From contig NC_016791.1 in NCBI RefSeq assembly GCF_000244875.1, forward strand, positions 3,229,001 to 3,293,000: a DNA stretch of 64,000 bases, read 5' to 3'. Of the stretch, positions 8,481 through 17,116 are shown in pieces. How positions within the stretch are numbered: the stretch's first letter is position 1; each line of letters begins with the position of its first letter. The notes beneath the pieces are model-generated. The model did not search any database, had not been told where the DNA came from, and worked only from the letters and a program-made list of their open reading frames with translations. The DNA comes from Clostridium sp. BNL1100. Its GTDB lineage: Bacteria > Bacillota > Clostridia > Acetivibrionales > DSM-1351. Position numbers and translations under genes: made by a program.

Positions 8481-9146
8481 ATGATAAACTATTTAAAGCA
8501 ATTAAATCCTACTCTGCAAATAAAAAGTATATTAGATGAATCATTTTTAAGGTATGGAAAAGTACTTGACCAATATGACTTCTCTGAATGTATTGAAATT
8601 ATGAAAACCAAAGTGATTCCGGATTCAGGTAATGTGTATGTTGCATGTGACGATGAATTAATGAGCACAGCTATTGAAAAAGAGCTTAGTAATATTTTTT
8701 ATGGCAATATGCCTATTCAGATAGGATATTGTAATGGTAACAGTAGTAAGCTCAACGCTCTGGAATACCATAAAGGTTCTGAGATAGATGTCGCTGTAAC
8801 TGACCTGGTACTTATTTTAGCAGATATACGGGATATTAAGGATAATCAGCTGCCAAGCACATCAACTGAGATTTTTTTTGTTCCCTGTGGGACTGCTGTT
8901 GAATTATACGGCACTACACTGCATTTTGCCCCCTGTAAAGTATCAGATAAGGGTTTTAAGAGTATAATAGTACTTCCTGCCGGTACCAACCAGCCCCTCC
9001 TTTCTATTCCATCCCCCCTATGTGAAGAGGATAAGCTTTTATGGATGCAGAATAAATGGCTGATTGCCCATGAGGAGAGTATTCCGGCATCTAAGGGAGC
9101 ATGTGCAGGAATAACAGGTGAGAATATTGAAATAAATTATAAATAA
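8481..9146 (+). CDS. DUF4867 cupin-like protein of sulfoglycolysis loci
   Basis: 221 residues, ATG behind AAGGAGACTCT. Recognised as DUF4867 by MPIQIGYCNG, LNALEYHKGSE, VAVTDLVL, FFVPCGTAVELY and TTLHFAPCKV. The His/Glu-rich strands look like a cupin metal site. From memory, a DUF4867 gene (sftF) is a regular but uncharacterised member of Firmicutes sulfo-transaldolase clusters, which makes it a marker here. A sugar mutarotase or isomerase role is possible but unproven. The ROK regulator follows 30 nt later in the same operon. Confidence 0.8.
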   Translation: MINYLKQLNPTLQIKSILDESFLRYGKVLDQYDFSECIEIMKTKVIPDSGNVYVACDDELMSTAIEKELSNIFYGNMPIQIGYCNGNSSKLNALEYHKGSEIDVAVTDLVLILADIRDIKDNQLPSTSTEIFFVPCGTAVELYGTTLHFAPCKVSDKGFKSIIVLPAGTNQPLLSIPSPLCEEDKLLWMQNKWLIAHEESIPASKGACAGITGENIEINYK

Positions 9147-9176
9147 TTCTAAGGTAACATAATCTAAGGAAAAGAA

Positions 9177-10415
9177 GTGGTAACTATGGATCAATCTGTA
9201 AATGGAATTAACATGCTGGGAGTTAAGATAAAAAACAGGAGTTCAATCTTATATTTGATTTACCGTTCAGGCGGAATCTCCAGAAAGGAGATAGCCAATA
9301 AACTTAATTTGACTCCGGCTGCTATTACACTGATTACAACTGACCTGATCAATGAAGGAATTCTTGTTGAATCGGCGGTGGAACAAAATAACAATCGCAA
9401 GGGACGTAAGGAAATCCTTTTAGATATAAACAGAAAAAAATATGCAACTATTGGTATCTATATCAGCACAAATAAATTTCAGATCCTATGTATGGACTTA
9501 AACAATACGGTTATTTTTGAAGATACAGTGTTTACGGCAGATTGTCATAAGAAATCTTCAGCCATATTGGATAAGGTGTGTGCAATTTTGGAGCATAACC
9601 TTATTTATTATGATATAGTCAGAACGAGAACTATTCTGGGTGTCGGTGTAAGTGTTAAGGGTATTGTGAATTCCAGAGCCGGAGTAAGTATTAATTCTTA
9701 TAACGTCTGGGAGGATAATGTTAATGTTGTTGAATATATTCAGAAAAGAATGAAAGTTCCCGCAATGTTAACAAACAACATTTGTTCCCTGGCACATGGA
9801 GAAAGTTTTTTTGCCAATATGGAGCATCCTAAGGATATGCTGTTTATAAAATATGGCCCCGGTGTAGGAGCAGCCAGAGTATTCTATCAGGATACGTTAA
9901 GCGTATATGATTTTAATGCCATCCAACTGGGTCATACTATTGCAGACCCCAACGGTGCAATCTGTGAGTGCGGCAATAGAGGATGTCTTGAAACAATCGC
10001 CGGATATGATGCTATTGAAAGAAATGCCGCAAATATATTATCAAGCAAGCTGACGCCATATCTATTCTCATACACAGACGGAAACTCAGAAAATATAAAT
10101 ATCAAGAATATTATAAAAGCATACAATGATGGAGATAAATTGATAGAGGATATCCTGGACAGGTCTATTTATTTTCTGTCTATTGCAATAAAAAATTCAA
10201 TGTGCTTGTTTGATCCCAAATCAATAATTTTGTACGGTGAACTTTTCGAGAACGAGAAATTCCGAAAAAATCTGTATATACATTTGTCTAATTACTCAGG
10301 TTATGAAAAGGTAACCTTCAGTAATTTCAATCTGCAACTGGAAACTCAGGGGCCTGCTTCGACGATAATAAACTATTTCTTTGAAAACGGCGGCTTAATA
10401 GATACAAAGGATTAA
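9177..10415 (+). CDS. ROK-family transcriptional regulator (candidate SQ-locus regulator)
   Basis: 412 residues. N-terminal winged helix ~residues 20-75 (GGISRKEIANKLNLTPAAIT), then a ROK sugar-binding domain. The zinc motif CECGNRGCLE lies near residues 262-271, preceded by the HT(I/V) box. The kinase-type catalytic DG motif is replaced (IKYGPGVGAA). The GTG at 9177 has AAGGA six nt upstream; the ATG at 9186 is an alternative. XylR/NagC-type ROK proteins repress sugar genes until a sugar binds. Here the ligand would be SQ, sulfofructose or SQ-glycerol. The palindrome at 7961-7993 is its likely site. Confidence 0.87.
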   Translation: MVTMDQSVNGINMLGVKIKNRSSILYLIYRSGGISRKEIANKLNLTPAAITLITTDLINEGILVESAVEQNNNRKGRKEILLDINRKKYATIGIYISTNKFQILCMDLNNTVIFEDTVFTADCHKKSSAILDKVCAILEHNLIYYDIVRTRTILGVGVSVKGIVNSRAGVSINSYNVWEDNVNVVEYIQKRMKVPAMLTNNICSLAHGESFFANMEHPKDMLFIKYGPGVGAARVFYQDTLSVYDFNAIQLGHTIADPNGAICECGNRGCLETIAGYDAIERNAANILSSKLTPYLFSYTDGNSENINIKNIIKAYNDGDKLIEDILDRSIYFLSIAIKNSMCLFDPKSIILYGELFENEKFRKNLYIHLSNYSGYEKVTFSNFNLQLETQGPASTIINYFFENGGLIDTKD

Positions 10416-10430
10416 TTTATATTCTACAAA

Positions 10431-10555
10431 AAGGGGCGTTGCAAAATTAGTTTTTACCTTTTTTTATCTGTATGCGAGTATAAATTGTATCAATGGTTTT
10501 ATACGGGAGTACCGGTATTAAAACAGAAAAACTACCTGTATTGCAGCCGCCCCTT
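10431..10555 (+). other. Long-range inverted repeat downstream of the ROK gene
   Basis: AAGGGGCG plus TGCAA (from 10431) can pair with TTGCA plus CGCCCCTT (10541-10555) around an ~95-nt loop. It lies 16 nt past the ROK stop codon and is followed by TACTATTTTTAT. It may be part of the terminator or a structured 3' UTR. Confidence 0.35.
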
Positions 10556-10570
10556 ACTATTTTTATGACA

Positions 10571-10625
10571 AAAAAGGACTGATTCACAGTGAATATAGTT
10601 TATTCATTGTACATCAGTCCTTTTT
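10571..10625. terminator. Bidirectional terminator between ROK and EamA genes
   Basis: A perfect 13-bp stem, AAAAAGGACTGAT (10571-10583) and ATCAGTCCTTTTT (10613-10625). It gives U-runs on both strands and ends the two converging operons. Confidence 0.9.
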
Positions 10626-10652
10626 ATTTAAAAAACGAGGTTAATCCATCTT

Positions 10653-11570
10653 TCAATTTAGCTTTTTTTGCATTTCAGCTTTTTTCTTTTGTTCAAGCAA
10701 TATCCCAAACGCTCCTGCCAAAACTATGGCCATTCCAATATATTGACCCAACACCATAACATCTCCAAAAAGGAGAAAGGCTACTATTGTTGCAACAATC
10801 GGCATTAAAAGCAGGAATACCTTAACAATCCAAACAGGGAAACGTCTAAGGTTATAATAATATACAATATAGATAAGAGTCTGCCCCAACCCTGCGGCCA
10901 TTACCGCCACCAATAACGGTCTGTTTTCAGCCAACAAGCTGAGTTGTCCCATGGTACCCATAAAAACTGACGTACCAATAAACATAATCATAGTAATAAA
11001 ATTATTATAAAAAGCTACTACATTATCCGCCGCAGGATTCTTCTTGTCCAACTGAACGCTTTTAATTACAAAGGCGTTGATGGATACAAACAGTGCGCTC
11101 AATATAAAGAATATATCCGCTTTATTCCCGATTTTGAACTTACTGAAATCAATTCCCATAACCATAAGAACACCAAAGAGCATTATAAAGGTGTATGTCC
11201 AATCCAGCTTCGTGAATTTTTCCTTGTAAATTATAACCGACATCAAGTTAACAAAGATAATATCACACTTTAATAAAGCTGTTCCGGCACCTGCATGGGA
11301 AAGACTAAGACCAATGAATGCTGTCAGATCCAGCGAAAAGCCCAGAACACCAATCAGTATTAATCTAAATAGAATGCCTTTTGTCTTAAATAACAGCTTT
11401 AGCTCGTGTCTTTTAAACATTATTACAGTCAGAAGAATCATTGTTATAAAACGAATAACGATCCCCACTGTAAAAACTGACATTTCCGAGACGGCTTTTT
11501 GGCTTGCGACATAATAGCATCCCCATATGAACGCTAATAGCAATAAAGGAGCTGTTTGTTTTATTTTCAT
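10653..11570 (-). CDS. EamA/DMT-family permease, candidate sulfonate exporter
   Basis: 305 residues with about ten hydrophobic helices in two EamA repeats (first PLLLLAFIWGCYYVASQKAV, second from ~residue 155). Last gene of the catabolic operon. Its ATG overlaps the stop codon of the transaldolase (TAATG), so translation is coupled. SQ fermenters must expel a C3 or C2 sulfonate (dihydroxypropanesulfonate or isethionate), and this is the only efflux-type carrier in the island. EamA proteins are sequence-diverse exporters, so the cargo is inference from position. Confidence 0.8.
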   Translation of the reverse strand: MKIKQTAPLLLLAFIWGCYYVASQKAVSEMSVFTVGIVIRFITMILLTVIMFKRHELKLLFKTKGILFRLILIGVLGFSLDLTAFIGLSLSHAGAGTALLKCDIIFVNLMSVIIYKEKFTKLDWTYTFIMLFGVLMVMGIDFSKFKIGNKADIFFILSALFVSINAFVIKSVQLDKKNPAADNVVAFYNNFITMIMFIGTSVFMGTMGQLSLLAENRPLLVAVMAAGLGQTLIYIVYYYNLRRFPVWIVKVFLLLMPIVATIVAFLLFGDVMVLGQYIGMAIVLAGAFGILLEQKKKAEMQKKLN

Positions 11571-12634
11571 TAAATCATGTATCCCCTTACAAGTTTTAAT
11601 AATTCGTCATAACCACCAATAAATCCGGATACTGTAGTTCTGAAGCCGCCATATTTTTCAAATTCACTATACTTCATTCCAAATTCGTCGAAGGACTTTT
11701 GAAATTCGCTAAGCTTTTTGAGTTGATTCATATATTCTTCTTTAACAGGTATTTCAATTCTGCTTGCTACTTCGATATCACATGAGTTCAATTTCTTGTG
11801 CCAGTTGAAAGGAATAGTCATTGACAAATCGCCACCTATCAATTGTGACCAATGGTGGTGGTTTCTGCATGCTGCTGACAGCAATCTGGTCTTATAGCCT
11901 CTTTCCTTAAATATTCTGTAGGCTTCCTTCATAACTGCAATCCCTGACCATTCTAAGATTTCAGGATCAACAATTATATCATTTTCATCGGCATATTTCT
12001 TCAACCAGTCATCAGTCCTGCCTATCATTATTGTACAAACCGGTGACATGGTTTCAGTAGACAGGCCTTCAGCTTCTCTTCTCTTCAAGCCTCTTTCAAC
12101 AGCCTCAGCAACTGCAACAGCCTGTGCAACCGTGAAAGAAACAGTTGCATTAATACTGATTCCTCTGTAAGTTGCCTCTTCCATTGCTTTAATTCCTGCT
12201 TCCGAGGCAGGCATTTTTACCTGCATATTTTCGCCAAGGCTATTTATAACATCTGCCTGCTGCAACATTTTTTCAGTATCTCTGTAATACTTGGGATTAG
12301 TCTGAATTGACAATCTTCCCTTTTTACCCTTTGATTCATTAAAAATAGGAAGAAGCTTTTTTGATCTAAGAGCACCTATTTCATAAATCAGAGCCCATGC
12401 CACATCTTCTTCGGTCATATCTTTTCTTTCTGTGACCATTTCTTTTATACGTCTTTCCCAAATAGTCAGTTCTCCCTTAATAACAGAACCTACTATAGCA
12501 GGATTACTTGTAGCACCGACACAGCCTCTCTCCAATGCATAGTTCAGTTCGTTTTCCCCGCAGGAGTCCATCCATATATCTGTATTTGGAAATTTAACTA
12601 CTGTTTCATGTAATTTGCCCTTAAATGTACTCAT
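11570..12634 (-). CDS. Transaldolase-family protein, long form (354 aa), role in the SQ locus unclear
   Basis: 354 residues. Class I aldolase TIM-barrel features are present: WMDSCGENEL near the N-terminus (conserved Asp), GATSNPAIV (TAL TSNP motif) and NMQVKMPAS with the Schiff-base Lys. Longer than the FSA-like enzyme at 14073-14753 and only distantly related. It may be a housekeeping-type transaldolase that recycles phosphorylated acceptors, or a second enzyme for sulfonated sugars. It follows the isomerase after an 86-bp gap containing a hairpin, and overlaps the exporter by one base. Fold assignment is firm, substrate unknown. Confidence 0.82.
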   Translation of the reverse strand: MSTFKGKLHETVVKFPNTDIWMDSCGENELNYALERGCVGATSNPAIVGSVIKGELTIWERRIKEMVTERKDMTEEDVAWALIYEIGALRSKKLLPIFNESKGKKGRLSIQTNPKYYRDTEKMLQQADVINSLGENMQVKMPASEAGIKAMEEATYRGISINATVSFTVAQAVAVAEAVERGLKRREAEGLSTETMSPVCTIMIGRTDDWLKKYADENDIIVDPEILEWSGIAVMKEAYRIFKERGYKTRLLSAACRNHHHWSQLIGGDLSMTIPFNWHKKLNSCDIEVASRIEIPVKEEYMNQLKKLSEFQKSFDEFGMKYSEFEKYGGFRTTVSGFIGGYDELLKLVRGYMI

Positions 12635-12671
12635 AATCTAACCCCCTGTATTTTTTAGCTGCTTTTGTTAA

Positions 12672-12709
12672 GGCAATTACCGTCAGTTGGTTATCTGAAA
12701 GTAATTGCC
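12672..12709 (-). promoter_or_regulatory. Intercistronic hairpin between isomerase and long transaldolase
   Basis: GGCAATTAC (12672-12680) pairs with GTAATTGCC (12701-12709), with an inner TCAG/CTGA pairing. No U-run follows. It probably sets relative expression within the operon or marks an RNA processing point. Confidence 0.55.
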
Positions 12710-12720
12710 CTATATTTTCA

Positions 12721-14037
12721 CTACTCTATAACTTCATAATTCATCATTTTTGCTGCCAACCTCAATACATCCCTGTACTCTCCGTACAGCATAGCCAAAT
12801 GGTGTGCGACACCTGTTTCTGTTACTGTATTGAGCAAGTCATTAATGTTCTGTTCAAATTTTACCTTTGTGTAGGTTCCGCAGAGCTGTTTCTTCATTTC
12901 TATGGACTCACCTGCTGCAAGGAACATTCTTGTTTTTCCCCGGGCAGTGTCAAATCTTATAAGATTAACATGACCCTCTTTCATTACAAAACCGGCAGTT
13001 ACACCTTTACCTCCGGCAAAATAAGTATCAAGTGTTCTTTCACTCTTTCCGTCCCAAAGATTAGCCGGTGCAACACCGCAATGCCACATAAGAGCAAAAT
13101 CTTCCTGAAGGTCAACCTGTGAAAGGTCTGCAAGGAATGGTGTTTCAGCACCTAAAGCAGCACCTGCCAGCATGGATAAAGCACCCTCAACATCACCTTC
13201 GCAGGATAAAATTATCCCTTTTGATTGGAGAATGGACATGGCTGCGCAAGGTGAAATTCCATAATTTGCGGCAAATTCCGGCCAACATCTTACTGCTACT
13301 GCAGTAAGGCCATTTTTCTCAACAAATTTAGAAGCACTTACACAAAGCTGAGCAACTTTTTTAACTTGTATATCATTAACTTCCTTACATATAAATAACG
13401 CCCTGACTTCTTTCTCTTCTTCTTCAATTTCAATATCAGTTACAGGCTGTGAAAACATATCTGCAATTTCATAATGGTCTATCAAAATGCCTGTTTTTTG
13501 ATAGATATCCATGTCATCAACGCCAACATTAAAAAATCCGTGGGCACGATAGCCTACAAGTCCTACCTTTGCATTTTGGAGAGCAACCTTTACCCTTAAT
13601 GCATCTACCCATTTTTCATCAATACTGTCACCGATGGTGCAGGAGTAGTCATCCTTTCCGGTCTTATAAAGATTGGAAGCATTGAGATTCAAACCACAAA
13701 CAGCATTCAGACGAATTTTACCACCATCATAAGGAAGCTCATTGTATGCCCAAAGTAAGAACGGTTTTTTAATGTATTTTGCAAAAATCAAGGCCAGATG
13801 ACCCAAATGGAAGGTACCGCTTATTATAACCACACCATCTACATTAGCTGATAACAGTTTAACCGCAGCCTCTTCTGCATCTTTTATTTCAATTACGCAA
13901 TCTTCAATGAACGTAAAGTCCACATCAGGCAGCTTTTTCAGGTCTTCAATTGTTTTTGTATACATTGCCTGTGCTGTTTTATATTCGTATGTGGTTCTGG
14001 TCAGACAGACAACGCCAAGTTTAACTTTTTGTTTCAT
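12721..14037 (-). CDS. sftI: Putative sulfoquinovose isomerase, L-fucose/L-arabinose isomerase fold
   Basis: 438 residues. The frame opens at 14049, but the ATG at 14037 (MKQKVKLG) has GGGGG six nt upstream and is preferred. The protein has the fucose/arabinose-isomerase layout: N-terminal Rossmann-like half (VDGVVIISGTFHLGHLA) and a C-terminal metal site region (RCWPEF, LSCEGDVEGAL, MWHCGVAP, GVAHHLAMLYGE). In Firmicutes sulfo-TAL and sulfo-TK clusters, SQ is converted to 6-deoxy-6-sulfofructose by an enzyme of this type (SftI/SqvD, from memory). Placement 35 bp after the sulfofructose transaldolase supports that role. L-fucose isomerase is the alternative, but no fuculose genes are present. 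Confidence 0.75.
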   Translation of the reverse strand: MKQKVKLGVVCLTRTTYEYKTAQAMYTKTIEDLKKLPDVDFTFIEDCVIEIKDAEEAAVKLLSANVDGVVIISGTFHLGHLALIFAKYIKKPFLLWAYNELPYDGGKIRLNAVCGLNLNASNLYKTGKDDYSCTIGDSIDEKWVDALRVKVALQNAKVGLVGYRAHGFFNVGVDDMDIYQKTGILIDHYEIADMFSQPVTDIEIEEEEKEVRALFICKEVNDIQVKKVAQLCVSASKFVEKNGLTAVAVRCWPEFAANYGISPCAAMSILQSKGIILSCEGDVEGALSMLAGAALGAETPFLADLSQVDLQEDFALMWHCGVAPANLWDGKSERTLDTYFAGGKGVTAGFVMKEGHVNLIRFDTARGKTRMFLAAGESIEMKKQLCGTYTKVKFEQNINDLLNTVTETGVAHHLAMLYGEYRDVLRLAAKMMNYEVIE

Positions 14038-14072
14038 ATTATCCCCCATCTACGCATATAGCGTTCGTGATA

Positions 14073-14753
14073 TTATTCTTTGGCTGTACCATCCCAAGCA
14101 TTTCTGAATACACTTAATCCATATGTTGTAAAGGGATGCTCAAAGCTTGCCTTATATACATCCAATCCACAGGTCACAATGTCTGCACCCAGAGCGGCAA
14201 AATCACCGATTTGCTTACCGTTTCTTACTGCTGCAACAATTATTTCAGTATCAAAACCGTAGTTTCTATATATATCAATAATATCAGAAATATAATTTAT
14301 TGAGTCATCACCGCTATTTTCCTTCCAGCCTACGAAAGGTGAAACAAACTTAGCTCCCAGCTTTCCTACAGGAATTGCCTGTGAAGGAGAAAATACCAGT
14401 GTAACATTTGTTCTTATTCCCATTTTTTCAAGCTTTTTAGCAGCAATTAGTCCCTGTTCGGTACATGGGAGCTTTATTACGTAGTTTGGTGAATAAGCCG
14501 CTACTTCCTTAGCTGCTTCAACTATATCCTCCCACTTATCATGATGTGGATTGATTTCGAAGGATACAGGAAATTTATCCATGCCTTCAATTCCTTCTTC
14601 CTTTATCCATGCCGCTACATCTTTAACAACCTGCATAAATGGCTTTCCGCTTAATTGGATATGTTTTGGGTTAGTTGTAACACCATCAATACAAAAATTT
14701 TCATATGCATACTTGATTTCATCCAGTTTTGCGCTGTCTAAAAAATATTTCAT
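14073..14753 (-). CDS. sftT: 6-deoxy-6-sulfofructose transaldolase (SftT/SqvA-like)
   Basis: 226 residues from the ATG at 14753, which has GAGGG 8 nt upstream; the frame opens at a GTG at 14768. FSA/TalC-type class I aldolase: Asp6 (MKYFLDSA), GVTTNP, Schiff-base Lys94 (NYVIKLPCTEQGL), then NVTLVFSPSQA and FVSPFVGWKENSGDD. It closely resembles, from memory, the SF transaldolases of Bacillus megaterium/aryabhattai. Those move the glycerone unit of sulfofructose to glyceraldehyde-3-phosphate, giving fructose-6-phosphate and 3-sulfolactaldehyde. Fructose-6-phosphate aldolase is the fallback, but the adjacent SQ isomerase and DUF4867 gene favour the sulfo-enzyme. Confidence 0.85.
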   Translation of the reverse strand: MKYFLDSAKLDEIKYAYENFCIDGVTTNPKHIQLSGKPFMQVVKDVAAWIKEEGIEGMDKFPVSFEINPHHDKWEDIVEAAKEVAAYSPNYVIKLPCTEQGLIAAKKLEKMGIRTNVTLVFSPSQAIPVGKLGAKFVSPFVGWKENSGDDSINYISDIIDIYRNYGFDTEIIVAAVRNGKQIGDFAALGADIVTCGLDVYKASFEHPFTTYGLSVFRNAWDGTAKE

Positions 14754-14796
14754 AGTAGTATCCCTCACATTTCTTTAATAGATTTGGTTAATTGGT

Positions 14797-15273
14797 TTAT
14801 TTGTAGATCTCATCTTCAATATTTTTAACTTGGATTCTTGCATTCCTTAAATTCTTTGCTCGCCATTCTTCAAGATTCTGTGTAAATTCTGTGTTGAGGA
14901 AGGTGTCTACCATGGCACAGCCCACAAACTCAGCGGTAAGCCAGCCACCAAGGCATAAAATGTTGGCATCATTTATAGCTCTGGCTTTTTCAGCAGCATA
15001 TGTGTTTTCACAAACTGCCGCATAAACTCCCTTGTACTTATTTGCAACTATTGATACTCCCATACCGGTACCGCAGATTAAAACTGCTCTTTCAAACTCC
15101 CCGTCCGATACTCTTTTAGCAACTGCCGAAGCTACTTCAAAATATGGTTTGGGTTCCTCTTCCTTGAGTGTGCCACCATCAGTAACTTCATAACCCAACT
15201 GTGTTAAATGTGCTTTTATAGCTTCCTTTAACGGAAAACCTGATTTATCTGAACCAATAATTATTTTTTTCAT
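14797..15273 (-). CDS. RpiB/LacAB-family isomerase, candidate 4-deoxy-4-sulfoerythrose isomerase
   Basis: 158 residues with the RpiB fold and its catalytic Cys67 (VLICGTGMGVS). Two hallmark residues of ribose-5-phosphate isomerase B differ. The phosphate-binding His of the SDHxG motif is Lys10 (SDKSGF). The ring-opening His of the AREHN motif is Ile100 (ARAINDAN). That argues against ribose-5-phosphate and for a short open-chain substrate with a different anion. In sulfo-TK pathways an RpiB-type enzyme (SqwI, from memory) isomerises 4-deoxy-4-sulfoerythrose, which cannot form a furanose ring. Erythrulose-4-phosphate isomerase is an alternative. It starts 10 nt after the transketolase C subunit. 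Confidence 0.75.
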   Translation of the reverse strand: MKKIIIGSDKSGFPLKEAIKAHLTQLGYEVTDGGTLKEEEPKPYFEVASAVAKRVSDGEFERAVLICGTGMGVSIVANKYKGVYAAVCENTYAAEKARAINDANILCLGGWLTAEFVGCAMVDTFLNTEFTQNLEEWRAKNLRNARIQVKNIEDEIYK

Positions 15274-15283
15274 AAAATCCCCC

Positions 15284-16228
15284 TTATCTTTTCATATCTA
15301 TGGCTTTTTCTGCTGCCTGAACTATTTCTTTTTCAGTAAGTCCGTATTTTTCTTTTAAGAAGTCTGTAAAACCTACTTCTCCAAATGTATCCTTTACTCC
15401 GACTCTCTGCACGGGGACAGGATAGTTTTCACCTAGGAATTCAGCAACTGCTCCTCCCAATCCGTTGAGTACGGAATGATTTTCAGCAGTTACAACTGCT
15501 CCAGTCTTTCTTGCGCTCTGCAATACAAGTTCTTCATCTAAAGGTTTAATTGTATGGATATTTATTATTTCTGCGTCAATTCCTTTTGCAGAGAGTTTTT
15601 CAGCTGCTTTCAAGGCCTCTGCCACCATTATTCCGCTTGCCAGAATGGTAACATCTCTTCCTTCTTTGAGAACAATACCCTTTCCAAGTTTAAATTCAGT
15701 ATTGTCGTCAAATATCTGTACTGCATTTCTTCTTAATAACCTTATATAAACAGGGCCATAGTGTTCCAATATTTGTGGGAAAGCTTTCTTTAGCTGAGCG
15801 CTGTCTACCGGTTCGTATATAATCATCCCCGGTATATTTCTCATAATTGCTACGTCTTCCATACTCATATGAGTACCGCCATTTAGCTCAGCAGTCACTC
15901 CGGGGTCACTGCCCATAATCTTTACATTCAGTCCGGCATAGGCAACGGATAAAGTAACCTGATCACATACACGTCTTGTAGAAAAAGGAGTGAAGGTATG
16001 AGTAAATGGAATTTTGCCCATTGCAGACATTCCTGCTGCAACACCTATCATGTTTGCTTCCTGAACACCACAGTTTACAGTTCTTTCAGGAAAAGTTTCT
16101 CCAAAACGTGTAGTTCCTGCTGCCTTCATAAGGTCAGCTTCTACTATAACAAGCCTGTTGTCCTGCTTTGCATATTCTATCAGCAGGTCAACATAGGTCT
16201 CTCTTAACCATCTGTTTTCAAGTACCAT
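15284..16228 (-). CDS. Transketolase, C-terminal subunit (pyrimidine + C-terminal domains)
   Basis: 314 residues: the pyrimidine-binding domain (GVQEANMIGVAAGMSAMGKIPFTHTF; TRRVCDQVTLSVAYAGLNVKI) and the regulatory C-terminal domain (TILASGIMVAEALKAAEKL; TAENHSVLNGLGGAVAEFL). It works with the N-subunit encoded 2 nt upstream. Split transketolases are common in Clostridia for the pentose phosphate pathway. This copy is embedded between an Fe-ADH and an RpiB-like gene in the SQ operon, matching the SqwG/SqwH pair of sulfo-TK clusters as I recall them. There it would take C2 units from sulfofructose and sulfoerythrulose. Confidence 0.85.
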   Translation of the reverse strand: MVLENRWLRETYVDLLIEYAKQDNRLVIVEADLMKAAGTTRFGETFPERTVNCGVQEANMIGVAAGMSAMGKIPFTHTFTPFSTRRVCDQVTLSVAYAGLNVKIMGSDPGVTAELNGGTHMSMEDVAIMRNIPGMIIYEPVDSAQLKKAFPQILEHYGPVYIRLLRRNAVQIFDDNTEFKLGKGIVLKEGRDVTILASGIMVAEALKAAEKLSAKGIDAEIINIHTIKPLDEELVLQSARKTGAVVTAENHSVLNGLGGAVAEFLGENYPVPVQRVGVKDTFGEVGFTDFLKEKYGLTEKEIVQAAEKAIDMKR

Positions 16229-16230
16229 AA

Positions 16231-17061
16231 TTATGCATCCTCCCTTTTATCCAGTAATTCCACGGCCTTTTTCCATGTTTCTTCGGAAATAGGCATATTG
16301 TGAGAGGCAACACTATTTTCACAGAAAAATCCACCTTTACCCTTGATGGTATTCAATATAATCATATGCGGTTTTCCTTTAATCTTCTTAGCATTGTCAA
16401 TGGCATGTAAAATTTGTTTCATATCATGTCCGTCTATGGATTGCACATGCCAGCCAAAAGCTTCCCATTTCCTGTCCAGAGGTTCAAGTCCGTTTACTTC
16501 CTCGATTAGACCGTCAATCTGCATTTTATTGTAATCGGTAAAGGCTATAATATTATCAAGGCCTCTGCCGCCTGCCAGCATGGCAGCCTCCCATATCTGG
16601 CCTTCCTGACTCTCTCCATCTCCAATAATCGTATATACATAAAGACTTTTCTTATCCATCATGGCTGAAACCGCCATACCGGTTGCAGCTGAAAATCCCT
16701 GACCAAGGGAACCTGTTGACATGTCGATACCATTTGTTCTCTTCATGTCGCAGTGGCTTGGAAGGTTTGTATCAGGCTTGTTTAGGGTATCCAATTCCTC
16801 CATTGGAATAAAGCCTTTCAACGCCAGCGCCGAATATAGTGCCGGACCACCATGGCCTTTTGACAAAACAAACCTGTCTCTGTTTTCCATTTTTGAGTCT
16901 TTTGAATCAATATTCATAACTTCAAAATAAAGTGCTGACAAAACTTCACAGAGTGATAATGCTCCACCGATATGTCCAACACCAAGTTTTCCAATGGTTT
17001 GTATGGTTAACTTTCGTATCTCACATGCTCTGTTTTCAAGCATTTTAATTTTGTTTTCCAT
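16231..17061 (-). CDS. Transketolase, N-terminal TPP-binding subunit
   Basis: 276 residues. Thiamine pyrophosphate motif GDG...N spans 147-178 (GDGESQEGQIWEAAMLAGG, ending at DYN178). His residues for the sugar and TPP are at VGHIGG (30) and SKGHGG (70). It forms an active transketolase with the next gene. Start behind GGAGGTAGCAA. In the island it could feed xylulose-5-phosphate from sulfosugars into the pentose pathway; an ordinary role in carbon shuffling downstream of the transaldolase cannot be excluded. Confidence 0.87.
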   Translation of the reverse strand: MENKIKMLENRACEIRKLTIQTIGKLGVGHIGGALSLCEVLSALYFEVMNIDSKDSKMENRDRFVLSKGHGGPALYSALALKGFIPMEELDTLNKPDTNLPSHCDMKRTNGIDMSTGSLGQGFSAATGMAVSAMMDKKSLYVYTIIGDGESQEGQIWEAAMLAGGRGLDNIIAFTDYNKMQIDGLIEEVNGLEPLDRKWEAFGWHVQSIDGHDMKQILHAIDNAKKIKGKPHMIILNTIKGKGGFFCENSVASHNMPISEETWKKAVELLDKREDA

Positions 17062-17116
17062 TTGCTACCTCCAAATCCCCGACTTCCAATTTATTCTTTT
17101 AATTTATTTAAAGTTT

